Shown one piece after another: positions 32,833 to 44,610 of a stretch of DNA of 64,000 bases. The DNA is from Aegilops tauschii subsp. strangulata (lineage: Eukaryota > Streptophyta > Magnoliopsida > Poales > Poaceae). Positions within the stretch are counted from its first letter, which is position 1; each line of letters starts with the position of its first letter. Location of the stretch: assembly GCF_002575655.3 (NCBI RefSeq), contig NC_053035.3:372473792-372537791 (forward strand), in the 5' to 3' direction. A program made the position numbers and the translations under genes. The notes beneath the pieces were generated by a model. It saw only the letters and a list, made by a program, of their open reading frames with translations. It was not told the origin of the DNA and did no database searches.

Positions 32833-35800
32833 CGGACAAGAAGGCCGGCAACACCAAAGGTATATGTGATATACATGTAATTGATGTGTACCTTACCAGT
32901 ACTCGTAGTAGCTCCTGGGTATTTGATACCGGTGCGGTTGCTCATATTTGTAACTCAAAACAGGAACTGCGGAATAAACGGAGACTGGCAAAGGACGAGG
33001 TGACGATGCGCGTCGGGAATGGTTCCAAGGTCGATGTGATCGCCGTCAGCACGCTACCTCTGCATCTACCCACGGGATTAGTTTTAAACCTCAATAATTG
33101 TTATTTAGTGCCAGCTTTGAGCATGAACATTGTATCTGGATCTCGTTTAATTCGAGATGGCTACTCATTTAAATCCAAGAATAATGGTTGTTCTATTTAT
33201 TTGAGAGATATGTTTTATGGTCATGCCCCGCTGGTCAATGGTTTATTCTTGATGAATCTCGAACGTGATGTTACACATATTCATAGTGTGAATACCAAAA
33301 GATGTAAAGTTGATAACGATAGTCCCACATACTTGTGGCACTGCCGCCTTGGTCACATTGGTGTCAAGCGCATGAAGAAGCTCCATGCAGATGGACTTTT
33401 GGAGTCTCTTGATTACGAATCATTTGACACGTGCGAACCATGCCTCCTGGGTAAGATGACCAAGACTCCGTTCTCCGGAACAATGGAGCGAGCAACCAAC
33501 TTATTGGAAATCATACATACCGATGTGTGCGGTCCAATGAGTGTTGAGGCTCGCGGAGGATATCGTTATGTTCTCACTCTCACTGATGACTTAAGTAGAT
33601 ATGGGTATGTCTACCTAATGAAACACAAGTCTGAAACCTTTGAAAAGTTCAAGGAATTTCAGAGTGAGGTTGAGAATCAACGTGACAGGAAAATAAAATT
33701 CTTACGATCAGATCGTGGTGGAGAATATTTAAGTCACGAGTTTGGTACACACTTAAGGAAATGTGGAATCGTTTCACAACTCACGCCGCCTGGAACACCT
33801 CAGCGAAACGGTGTGTCCGAACGTCGTAATCGCACTCTATTGGATATGGTGCGATCTATGATGTCTCTTACCGATTTACCGCTCTCATTTTGGGGCTATG
33901 CTTTAGAGACTGCCGCATTCACTTTAAATAGGGCTCCGTCGAAATCCGTTGAGACGACACCGTATGAATTATGGTTTGGGAAGAAACCTAAGCTGTCGTT
34001 TCTAAAAGTTTGGGGATGCGATGCTTATGTCAAGAAACTTCAACCTGAAAAGCTCGAACCCAAGTCGGAGAAATGCGTCTTCATAGGATACCCTAAGGAA
34101 ACTATTGGGTATACCTTCTACCTCAGATCCGAAGGCAAGATCTTCGTTGCCAAGAACGGGTCCTTTCTGGAGAAGGAGTTTCTCTCGAAAGAATTGAGTG
34201 GGAGGAGAGTGGAACTTGATGAGGTGATAGTCACCCCTTCCGAACCGGAAAGTAGCGCAGCGCGGGAAAATGTTCCTGTGGTGCCTACACCGACTAGGGA
34301 GGAAGTTAATGATGATGATCATGAAGCTTCGGATCAAGTTACTACTGACCTTCGTAGGTCCACAAGGACACGTTCCGCACCAGAGTGGTACGGCAACCCT
34401 GTCCTGGAAATCATGTTGTTAGACAACGGTGAACCTTCGAACTATGAAGAAGCGATGGCGGCCCGGATTCTGACAAATGGCTAGAAGCCATGAAATCCGA
34501 GATAGGATCCATGTATGAAAATGAAGTATGGACTTTGACTGACTTGCCCGATGATCGGTGAGCCATAGAAAATAAATGGATCTTTAAGAAGAAGACAGAC
34601 GCGGATGGTAATGTGACCATCTATAAGGCTCGACTTGTCGCTAAGGGTTATCGACAAGTTCAAGGGGTTGACTACGATGAGACTTTCTCACCCGTAGCGA
34701 AGCTGAAGTCCGTCTGAATCATGTTAGCAATTGCCACATACTATGATTATGAGATATGGCAGATGGACGTCAAAACGGCATTCCTTAATGGCTTCCTTAA
34801 GGAAGAATTGTATATGATGCAGCAGGAAGGTTTTGTCGATCCTAAGAATGCTAACAAAGTATGCAAGCTCCAGCGCTCAATCTATGGGCTGGTGCAAGCA
34901 TCTCGGAGTTGGAACATTCGCTTTGATGAGATGATCAAAGTGTTTGGGTTCACACAGACTTATGGAGAAGCCTGTGTTTACAAGAAAGTGAGTGGGAGCT
35001 CTGTAGCATTTCTCATATTATATGTGGATGACATACTATTGATGGGAAATCATATAGAATTCTTGGAAAGTATAAAGGCCTATTTGAATAAGTGTTTTTC
35101 AATGAAGGACCTTGGAGAAGCTGCTTATATATTAGGCATCAAGATCTATAGAGATAGATCAAGACGCCTCATTGGTCTTTCACAGAGTACATACCTTGAC
35201 AAGATATTGAAGAAGTTCAATATGGATCAGTCCAAGAAGGGGTTCTTGCCTGTATTGCAAGGTGTGCAATTGAGCACGGCTCAATGCCCGACCACGGCAG
35301 AAGATAGAGAAAAGATGAGTGTCATCCCCTATGCCTCGGCCATAGGGTCTATTATGTATGCCATGCTGTGTACCAGACCTGATGTAAACCTTGCCGTGAG
35401 TTTGGTAGGAAGGTACCAAAGTAATCCCGGCATGGAACACTGGACAGCGGTCAATAATATCCTAAAGTACCTGAAGAGGACTAAGGATATGTTTCTCGTT
35501 TATGGAGGTGACGAAGAGCTCGTCGTTAAGGGTTACGTCGACGCTAGCTTCGACACAGATCTGGATGACTCGAAGTCACAAACCGGATACGTGTATATTT
35601 TGAATGGAGGAGCAGTAAGCTGGTGCAGTTGCAAGCAAAGCGTCGTGGCGGGATCTACATGTGAAGCGGAGTACATGGCAGCCTCAGAGGCAGCACAGGA
35701 AGCAGTCTGGATGAAGGAGTTCATTACCGACCTAGGGGTGATTCCCAATGCGTCGGGCCCGATGACTCTCTTCTGTGACAACACTGGAGCTATTGCCCTT

Positions 35801-36025
35801 GCGAAGGAGCCCAGATTTCACAGGAAGACCAGGCATATCAAGCGTCGCTTCAACTCCATTCGTGAAAGTGTTCAAAATGGAGACATAGATATTTGTAAAG
35901 TACATACGGACCTGAATGTAGCAGATCCGTTGACTAAACCTCTCCCTAGAGCAAAACATGATCAACACCAGGATCATGCTATAATTGTGTTATCCGGAAA
36001 TCGTAATACATGTGTGAATACATAG
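32770..36025 (+). pseudogene. Copia Pol (PR-INT-RT-RH), nearly complete but interrupted
   Basis: Frame 1 (to 34484): zinc knuckle, protease with intact Asp-Thr-Gly in WVFDTGAVAHIC, then GAG-pre-integrase HCRLGHIGVKRM. Integrase follows with CEPCLLGK, IIHTDVCG, FLRSDRGGEY and SERRNRT (HHCC and DDE residues visible). One G is lost near 34460 and the frame ends at 34484. TGA codons follow at 34559 and 34715, both where Arg is expected. Frame 2 (34721-36025): RT with YVDD at 35021-35032, then RNase H (GYVDASFDTD, GSTCEAEYMA) and RLC end LTKPLPRAKHDQHQ. The last residues read into the truncated 3' LTR. Confidence 0.93.
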
Positions 36026-37609
36026 ACCACAACGTGTCCCTAGTAAGCCTCTAGTTGACTAGCTCGTTGATCAACTGATAGTCATGGTTTCCTGACTATG
36101 GACATTGGATGTCGTTGATAATGGGATCACATCATTAGGAGAATGATGTGATGGACAAGACCCAATCCTAAGCATAGCTCAAAGATCGTGTAGTTCGTTT
36201 GCTAGAGCTTTTCCAATGTCAAGTATCATTTCCTTATACCATGAGATCGTGCAACTCCCGGATGCCGTAGGAGTGCTTTGGGTGTGCCAAACGTCACAAA
36301 CTGGGTGACTATAAAGGTACACTACGGGTATCTCCGAAAGTGTCTGTTGGGTTGGCACGGATCGAGACTGGGATTTGTCACTCCGTATGACGGAGAGGTA
36401 TCTCTGGGCCCACTCGGTAATGCATCATCATAATGAGCTCAATGTGACTAAGGCGTTAGTCACGGGATCATGCATTACGGTACGAGTAAAGAGACTTGCC
36501 GGTAACGAGATTGAACAAGGTATTGGGATACCGACGATCGAATCTCGGGCAAGTAACATACCGATTGACAAAGGGAATTGTATACGGGATTGATTGAATC
36601 CTCGACATCGTGGTTCATCCGATGAGATCATCGTGGAACATGTGGGAGCCAACATGGGTATCCAGATCCCGCTGTTGGTTATTGACCGGAGAGGCGTCTC
36701 GGTCATGTCTGCATGTCTCCCGAACCCGTAGGGTCTACACACTTAAGGTTCGGTGACGCTAGGGTTGTAGAGATACTAGTATGCGGAAACCCGAAAGTTG
36801 TTCGGAGTCCCGGATGAGATCCCGGACGTCACGAGGAGTTCCGGAATGGTCCGAAGGTGAAGAATTATATATAGGAAGTCAAGTTTTGGCCACCGGGAAA
36901 GTTTTGGGGGTTATCGGTATTGTACCGGGACCACCGGAAGGGTCCCGGGGGTCCACCGGGTGGGGCCACCTATCCCGGAGGGCCCCATGGGCTAAAGTGG
37001 GAAGGGAACCAGCCATTAGTGGGCTGGGCCCCCCCCCCCCGCGCCTCCCCCCTGCGCCTAGGGTTGGAAACCCTAGGGTGGGGGGGCTCCCCACTTGACT
37101 TGGGGGGGAAGCCACCCCCCTTTCCCTTGGCCGCCGCCCCCCCATGTAGATGGGTTCTAGGACGGCACCCCCCCTCCCAGGGGGCCTATATAAAGGGGGG
37201 AGGGGGGCAGCAACACAACAGCCTTGGGCGCCTCCCTCCTCCCCTGCTACACCTCTCCCTCTCGCAGAAGCTCGGCGAAGCCCTGCCGAGATCCCGCTAC
37301 ATCCACCACCACGCCGTCGTGCTGCTGGATCTCCATCAACCTCTCCTTCCCCCTTGCTGGATCAAGAAGGAGGAGACGTCGCTGCATCGTACGTGTGTTG
37401 AACGCGGAGGTGCCGTCCGTTCGGCACTCGGTCATCGGTGATTTGGATCACGGCGAGTACGACTCCATCAACCACGTTCATTGGAACGCTTCCGCTCGCG
37501 ATCTACAAGGGTATGTAGATGCACTCCTTTCCCCTCGTTGCTAGTATACTCCATAGATGGATCTTGGTGAGCGTAGGAAAATTTTAAAATTCTGCTACGA
37601 TCCCCAACA
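35974..37609 (+). repeat. 3' LTR of nested Copia, 5'-truncated
   Basis: Starts at TCATGCTATAATTG, equivalent to position 76 of the 5' LTR, and ends CCCCAACA at 37609. The deletion joins pol-end sequence (ATCAACACCAGGA) directly to LTR sequence. Confidence 0.93.
37187..37194 (+). promoter_or_regulatory. LTR TATA box (nested Copia, 3' LTR)
   Basis: TATATAAA, intact despite the upstream truncation. Readout would run into the Gypsy gag at 37777. Confidence 0.55.
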
Positions 37610-37614
37610 CCAAG

Positions 37615-37776
37615 TACCCATCACAAACCCTTATCTCCCTCATTACATTATTTGCCATTTGCCTCTCGTTTTCCTCTCCCCCACTTCACCCTTGCCGTTT
37701 TATTCGCCCTCTCTTTTCCGTTCACCTCTTTTTCGCTTGCTTCTTGTTTGCTCTTGTGTTGGATTGCTTGTTTGTC
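37615..37776 (+). other. Gypsy leader downstream of nested Copia
   Basis: CT-rich untranslated leader (TCTTTTCCGTTCACCTCTTTTTCGC region) continuing the Gypsy interior after the TSD, with no ATG before 37777. Confidence 0.6.
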
Positions 37777-39861
37777 ATGATGACTCAAGATAATACCAAA
37801 TTATGTGACTTTACCAATACCAACAATAATGATTTCCTTAGCACTTCGATTGCTCCTCTTACCGATACTGAATCTTGTGAAATCAATGCTGCTTTGTTGA
37901 ATCTTGTCGTGAAAGATCAATTCGCCGGCGTTCCTAGTGAAGATGCCACTACTCATCTAAATAGCTTCGTTGATTTGTGTGATATGCAAAAGAAGAAAGA
38001 TGTTGACAATGATATTGTCAAATTGAAGCTATTTCCTTTTTCACTTAGAGATCGTGCTAAAGCTTGGTTTTCGTCTTTGCCTAAAAATAGTATTGATTCT
38101 TGGAATAAGTGCAAAGATGCTTTTATCTCTAAGTATTTTCCTCCCGCTAAGATTATCTCTCTTAGAAACGATATTATGAATTTTAAACAACTTGATCATG
38201 AACATGTTGCACAAGCTTGGGAGAGGATGAAATTAATGATACGTAATTGCCCCACGCATGGTTTGAATTTGTGGATGATTATACAAAAAATTTATGCCGG
38301 ATTGAATTTTGCTTGTAGAAATCTTTTAGATTCGGCCGCGGGAGGCACTTTTATGGAAATCGCTTTAGGAGAAGCTACTAAACTCCTAGATAATATAATG
38401 GTTAATTATTCTCAATGGCACACTGAAAGATCTACTAATAAAAAAGTGCATGCGATAGAAGAAATTAATGTTTTGAGTGGAAAGATGGATGAACTTATGA
38501 AATTATTTTCTAATAAAAGTGTTTCTTATGATCCTAATGATATGCCTTTGTCTACTTTGATTGAGAATAATAATGAATCTTTGGATGTGAATTTTGTTGG
38601 TAGGAATAATTTTGGTAACAACGCGTATAGAGGAAACTTAAATCCTAGGCCTTATCCTAGTAATTCCTCTAATAATTATGGTAATTCCTACAACAATTCT
38701 TATGGAAATTTTAATAAGATGCCCTCTGAAATTGAGACTAGTGTTAAGTAATTTATGAATTCGCAAAAGAATTTCAATGCTTTGCTTGAAGAGAAATTGC
38801 TTAAAGTTGATGAATTGGCTAGGAACGTTGATAGAATTTCTCTTGCTGTTGATTCTTTAAAACTTAGATCTATTCCTCCTAAGCATGATATCAATGAGTC
38901 TCTCAAAGCCATGAGAATTTCCATTGATAAGTGCAAAGAGAGAACCGCTAGGATGCGTGCTAAGAAAGATCACTTTATGAAAGCGTGTTCTTCTAGTTCC
39001 TTTGAAAATAAAGATGAAGATCTAAAAGTTATTGATGTGTCCCCTATTAAATCTTTGTTTTGCAATATGAATCTTAATAATGATGGGCATGAATATGATC
39101 CACCTTTACCTAGAAGGCGTTCCAGAAATTCGGAGTTTTTAGATCTTGATGCTAAAATTGATAAAAGTGGGATTGAAGAGATCAAAACATTAGATATTAA
39201 TGAACCCACTATTTTGGATTTCAAGGAATTTAATTATGATAATTGCTCTTTGTTAGATTGTATTTCCTTGTTGCAATCCGTGCTAAATTCTCCTCATGCC
39301 TATAATCAAAATAAAGCCTTTACCAAACATATCGTTGATGCTTTGATGCAATCTTATGAAGAAAAACTTGAGTTGCAAGTTTCTATCCCTAGAAAACTTT
39401 ATGATGAGTGGGAACCTACTATTAAAATTAAAATTAAAGATCATGAATGCTATGCTTTGTGTGATTTGGGTGCTAGTGTTTCCACGATTCCAAAAACTTT
39501 GTGTGATTTGCTAGGTTTCCATGATTTTGATGATTGCTCTTTAAACTTGCACCTTGCAGATTCCACTATTAAGAAACCTATGGGAAGAATTAATGATGTT
39601 CTTATTGTTGCAAATAGGAACTATGTGTCCGTAGATTTTATCGTTCTTGACATAGATTGCAATCCTTCATGTCCTATTATTCTTGGTAGACCTTTCCTTA
39701 GAACGATTGGTGCAATTATTGATATGAAGGAAGGGAATATTAGATTCCAATTTCCATTAAATAAAGGCATGGAACACTTCCCTTGGAAGAAAATGAAATT
39801 ACCATATGAATCTATTATGAGAGCCACTTATGGATTGCCTACCAAAGATGGCAATACCTAG
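37777..39861 (+). pseudogene. Gypsy gag-protease polyprotein with one in-frame stop
   Basis: A single frame from ATG 37777 to TAG 39861, about 694 codons, interrupted only by TAA at 38749-38751 (Gln likely in the parent). The amino part has the retrotransposon gag fold (LKLFPFSLRDRAKAWF, SWNKCKDAFISKYFPP). An Asn/Tyr-rich region follows (NYGNSYNNSYGNF) where other Gag proteins carry a knuckle. The carboxy part has an aspartic protease: DLGAS at 39463-39477 and ILGRPFL. It ends in MRATYGLP, after which no RT or integrase follows. It would make capsid and protease for a defective element; the start was chosen as the first ATG of the frame. Confidence 0.9.
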
Positions 39862-40823
39862 ATCTATCCTTGCTTTTATGCCTAGCTAGGGGCGTTAAAC
39901 GATAGCGCTTGTTGGGAGGCAACCCAATTTTATTTTTAGTTTTTTTGCTTTTTGCTTCTGTTTAGGAATAAATATTTGTTCTAGCCTCTGGTTATATGTG
40001 TTTTTAAGTTTTAATTAGTGTTTGTGCCAAGTTAAACCTATAGGATCCTCTTGGATGATAGTTATTTGATCTTGTCGAAAATTCCAGAAACTTTCTGTTC
40101 ATGAAAATAATTGTTACAAATCACCAGAACGTGATAAAATATTGATTCCAATTTCTGCTGATCAATAAACAAATTGTATGGGTCTTCCTATTTTGGCTGA
40201 TTTTTTGGAGTTCCATAAGTTTGTGTTAGTTACAGATTACTACAGACTGTTCTGTTTTTGACAGATTCTGTTTTTCGTGTGTTGTTTGCTTATTTTGATG
40301 AATCTATGGCTAGTAAAAAAGTTTATAAACCATAGAGAAGTTGGAATACAGTAGGTTTAACACCAATATAAATAAAGAATGAGTTCATTACAGTACCTTG
40401 AAGTGGTCTTTTGTTTTCTTTTGCTAACGGAGCTCACGAGATTTTCTGCTGAGTTTTGTGTTGTGGAGTTTTCAAGTTTTGGGTGAAAGATTTGATGGAT
40501 TATGGAACAAGGAGTGGCAAGAGCCTAAGCTTGGGGATTCCCATGGCACCCCCAAGATAATCTAAGGACACTAAAACGCCAAAGCTTGGGGATGCCCCGG
40601 AAGGCATCCCCTCTTTCGTCTACTTCCATCGGTAACTTTACTTGGAGCTATATTTTTATTCACCACATGATATGTGTTTTTGCTTGGAGCGTCTTGTATG
40701 ATTTGAGTCTTTGCTTTTTAGTTTACCACAATAATCTTTGCTGTACACACCTTTTGAGAGAGACACACATGATTCAGAAATTATTAGAATACTCTATGTG
40801 CTTCACTTATATCTTTTGAGTTA
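39862..40823 (+). other. Gypsy non-coding interior
   Basis: Holds GGGGCGTTAAACGATAGCGC and TTGTTGGGAGGCAACCC, a signature seen downstream of gag in related non-autonomous elements, then AAGCTTGGGGAT repeats near 40530 and 40583. No coding region. Confidence 0.7.
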
Positions 40824-40832
40824 TATAGTTTT

Positions 40833-41002
40833 GGGATATTTAAATTAGTGCCCCTGGTTCCTTAGTTGTGCTCACTTTTCCCCACGCTCCAAACGTTTGC
40901 TCACTTTTCCCCTCTTCCTTAGCTGAAACTCTCACAAATGCTCATAGCGGGCGTTTGCCGTCCTGACCGTCCATTGACCGTTAATTGCTGACGAGTGGGG
41001 CC
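40833..41002 (+). repeat. MULE left terminal inverted repeat
   Basis: Core GTGCTCACTTTTCCCCACGC and CCTTAGCTGAAACTCTCAC match the right end in reverse. MULE TIRs carry transposase binding sites and promoters. Confidence 0.92.
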
Positions 41003-41246
41003 GAGTCTTCGTCTGACTGTTGCTTGCTGACGGGTGGGACCACAAGGAGACACGTATTGGGCAGCTTGTCTGAATCTGAAACAGATCTAGATAGGCCGCA
41101 CTGCACCGCGCCGCCCCGCCCCCTCCGCCGGCGTCGTGCCGCGTCCACCGCAGTTGTTTCCTCCACCCTATGCCCCTATTCTGTTCATCAGCGACGCCAC
41201 GTCTCCGCCAGATATAGCCCACCTCCCCATCTGGGATTACATAGCG

Positions 41247-44200
41247 ATGTTGAGTGAGGACGCCTGGAATGCAGCCGACCGTGGAGAGGATTGGGTCGAA
41301 TCCGCGACAGATAATTCATGGATTAAACCTGGGTAAGCATTGTTTCCTCTCGAATTGACGTTCTAAGTCGTATTGTAGGCCGTATTTGACTTCTATTTGC
41401 TTGAATCGTTCGAATTTGTGCTCGATTTTACCCGGCTAACTGAAGCCTTTGTTTCCTTCAACAAAATAGGATTGATCCCGCGCTGGCTTTCCGGCTGGCG
41501 ATTAGAATGGAAACTAGTGTGCTGCGTGGTACTAAACTGCATTTGATTTCATCATTTTTCTCTCCCAAAGTGGTAGAAACCAGCATATCTTTCAAAGATT
41601 TGCGAGCTGAGCTCCGAAACACCTATCCCTGGAGTGATGCTGATGTTGTTGAACTGAATTACTTTAGCAGTGACGAGCAAAGATTTCTCCCACTAACTTG
41701 CGATGATCATATGCCGTTGCTTTTTGCTGGGATTGCTGGCTGCCGATTCGGTAAACTCCCAATCGATGTGCTTCAGCCACGCGCAGAATGGGCGAAGGGG
41801 AAGGGAGTTCAGACATCATCTGTCTGTGCTAAAAGCCAGCACCCCGGCACTCCTTGTAGGTCGACACCAAGTAAAGCAAGTGGTTCATGGAGCCACAACA
41901 TGCCTGCTGCCAATTCTGGTTCCGATTCAGCTGCTGCTTCTCGTGTACCTTCTGCAGTTGGTGTAGAAGAAGATGCAGAACCTGACGAGGCAGTGCCTAC
42001 AAATGATGATGAAGACGAGATGATGTTTCCTGAACTGGTCGATGTAGCCAGTCAGCAAGCAGTGGATGACGAATATATGGAGGAGCCCATCAGCCAAGCT
42101 AGGTTTGATGACACTGACGATGAAGACAAGGTGGAGAACATGGACAGCTTAATCGAGGATGAATACGATGGTGATGACATGCCAACAATTGAGTGGAATA
42201 GGGAAAAACCTGAGCTTAGTGTAGGTACCATTTTCCAATCAATGGTGGACTGTCGGAATGCAGTGACAACATGGTGCATTATATCTGAAAACACCTATAA
42301 GATTAAAAGGAGTGAGCCAGCAAGGTTCACAATTTTTTGTCCATATCCTAGGTGTAGGTGAAAGTTGCATGCATCTCGTATGAGAAAGGGCAAATATATT
42401 CAGGTAATCCAAGTTTAGTTAGTAATTTAGTTTCAGATCGTTGAGTAAGGTTTCTTAACTGTTTTTTACCCTTTTATTTTGTTTCAGATAAAGAAAAACC
42501 CACACAAGCACTCCTGTCCACCTGGAGGGGGAGGGGGAAGGCCAAAACCAAGCTAGCAAAAACTAGGTGGGTGGCAGATGCTATATTGGATTGGCCGAGA
42601 GAAGAACCTGGACTTGGTCCAACAGCACTCCATGGGAAGCTTTTTGAGAAGTACAAGATAGAAATTCCTTACATGAGAATTTTCAATGCTAGGGAAAAGG
42701 CTCTTGACAGAATTAATGGTCAATGGAATGACAGTTTTTAGTTGCTTTACACTTTCAAAGCTGAAGTGGAGATGGCCAGTCCAGGGAGTGTTGTAGAGAT
42801 TGACAAGCATACAGTTCCATTCAAAATAAAAGGGAAGTCGTTTCAGAAGGAGTGCTTCAGAAGGGCTTTTGTTTGTTTCAAGGCTTGCTGACAGGGGTTT
42901 CTAGATGGTTGCATGCCCTATTTGGCTGTAGATGCTACACATTTGACTGGAAGATGGAGAGGACAACTAGTAGCAGCTTCTGCAGTTGATGGACACAACT
43001 GGCTATTCCCAGTTGCATTTGGTGTGGTGGAGGCAGAGTCTGAGGAAAGTTGGGTCTGGTTTCTGCAGCAGTTGCGCAACATTATAGGCACACCCCCAGG
43101 TTTAGCTATACACACAGATGCTTGCAAGGGTTTAGAGAGTGCAGTGGAAATTGTATTCCCTGGAGTGGAGCATAAGGAATGTATGCGACACCTAGCGCAT
43201 AATTTCAAAAAGAAGTTCAAAGGTAAAGTTTATGATGAGAACTTATGGCCAGCATCATACACATGTAGCAAAAGGAAGCATGAACACCATTTGAGAGTGC
43301 TGTATGCTCAAAATCCTCTTGTGAAGGAGTACATGGATGCACATCATGGTAAGGTGTGGTCAAGAAGCAAATTCAACAAAATCTGCAAAGTAGATTATGT
43401 GACCAGTAACCTTGCAGAATGCTTCAATTCAAAGTTCAAGTCAGTGAAAGGGCTCTTGTTGTGGCAAGCATTTGACAAGATGAGGCAAATGATCATGATA
43501 AAGATGGCTCTTCACAAAAGAATTGCAGAAACACAATATGTTGGTCATCAAATGCTCCCATCACTGATTAAGGCATTGCACTTGAAGGCAAGAGGACTGA
43601 AGATGAAATGTATTCGATCTGGTACATATGAGGGAGAGGTTACCTATACTGACACTAAAAATAGGGTATGGAGGTATCCTGTGAACCTAAGTACTAGAGA
43701 ATGTACTTGTAGGCAATGGCAGATCCGTGGGAAGCCATGCATACATGCCCTACATCTGATGACCGTTATCGGGGGTGTAGATGGTGAAGTTGATCAATAT
43801 TGCTCTGAGTATTTCTCCGTTGCCAAATTTATGGCTGCTTATGCTGACAATGTGCCTGCACTATTGGGGAAAGATCAATGGAACATAGTAGATCCAGGGT
43901 TCAAACTCCACGCTCCTGTCATTACTAGACCACCAGGAAGACCAAGGAACCAAAGGATTAGAGCAGGTGAGGAGGGTCGTCTACCAAAGAAGCGTGCTTG
44001 CAAAAAATGTGGAGTTCTAGGGCATATTGCTAGGCTTTGTACCAATGTAGTGGATGCATCATTTGGAGAGGAGGAAAGATGGACATCAGCCAAGGCTGAG
44101 GAGAATGCAGCAGCAATGGAGACTGAAGATGCAGTGGAGAATGCAGCAGCAAATGAAGCAGTGGAGAATGCAGCAGCAAATGAAGCATCTTGGTATGTGT

Positions 44201-44610
44201 TTGCACCCTTTGTAGAATGCAGCTACCCTTTTGTTTGCATTTGTTCTCTTTTTTGCCTATGGCTTATAATTTTATTTACCAGCTCTAGGGAGAAAAGGCC
44301 AAGAGATGAAGAAGCAGAAGATTTTGAAACCATGGCCTTTGATGGTTTTGAAACTATAAGAGAGGAAGAGGAGGGGGTAATTTTTCCAATTGTGCCTTTA
44401 AAGATTACTGAACCCATAGATGACCGTCAAATGTTCGTCAAGTGCTCGGCGAGTGGAACTACTCCATCAGCACGTCCACGGGGAAAACCCCAAGTAAAGC
44501 CCAAGATCAAAAGGAACAAGAGTCTGAAAGAAAAGAGCATCTCAACTAGGGAAACCAGGAGCAAGACGGTGAAGCCAGCTGCAAACACAAGGAGCAAGTC
44601 GAAAATTTGA
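41247..44610 (+). pseudogene. mudrA-like: MURA-type MULE transposase, disabled
   Basis: Exon 1 is 41247-41332 (GTAAGC donor), exon 2 41470-42403, exon 3 42488-44192, then a 90-nt intron (44193-44282) and a last exon to TGA 44610; all joins fit phase. Exon 2 has a PB1-like domain (residues ~45-110) and an acidic stretch. Exon 3 has the MULE DDE core, with Asp in DATHLTGRW, Asp in HTDACKG, Glu in NLAECFN and the HKECMRH motif. A SWIM zinc finger (CTCRQWQIRGKPCIHALH) and a knuckle (CKKCGVLGHIARLC) follow. Breaks: TGA 42359 (Trp expected), an indel in the G-rich run near 42530, TAG 42739, TGA 42889 (Trp expected). The catalytic half from 42913 on is open. It would cut and rejoin element ends in the nucleus. 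Confidence 0.92.

Larger units (their letters stand above)
28999..37609 (+). mobile_element. Copia LTR retrotransposon nested in Gypsy
   Basis: Perfect 5-bp TSD CCAAG (28994-28998 and 37610-37614). It inserted just behind the Gypsy PBS. 5' LTR is 28999-30712 (1714 bp). The 3' LTR is missing its first 75 bp together with about 70 bp of internal sequence and the polypurine tract (junction near 35974). Gag is at 32026-32832 and pol at about 32770-36025, with a frame change and two stops in the integrase-RT stretch. Nearly the same subfamily as the element at 60601-64000. Length is 8611 bp. Confidence 0.95.
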
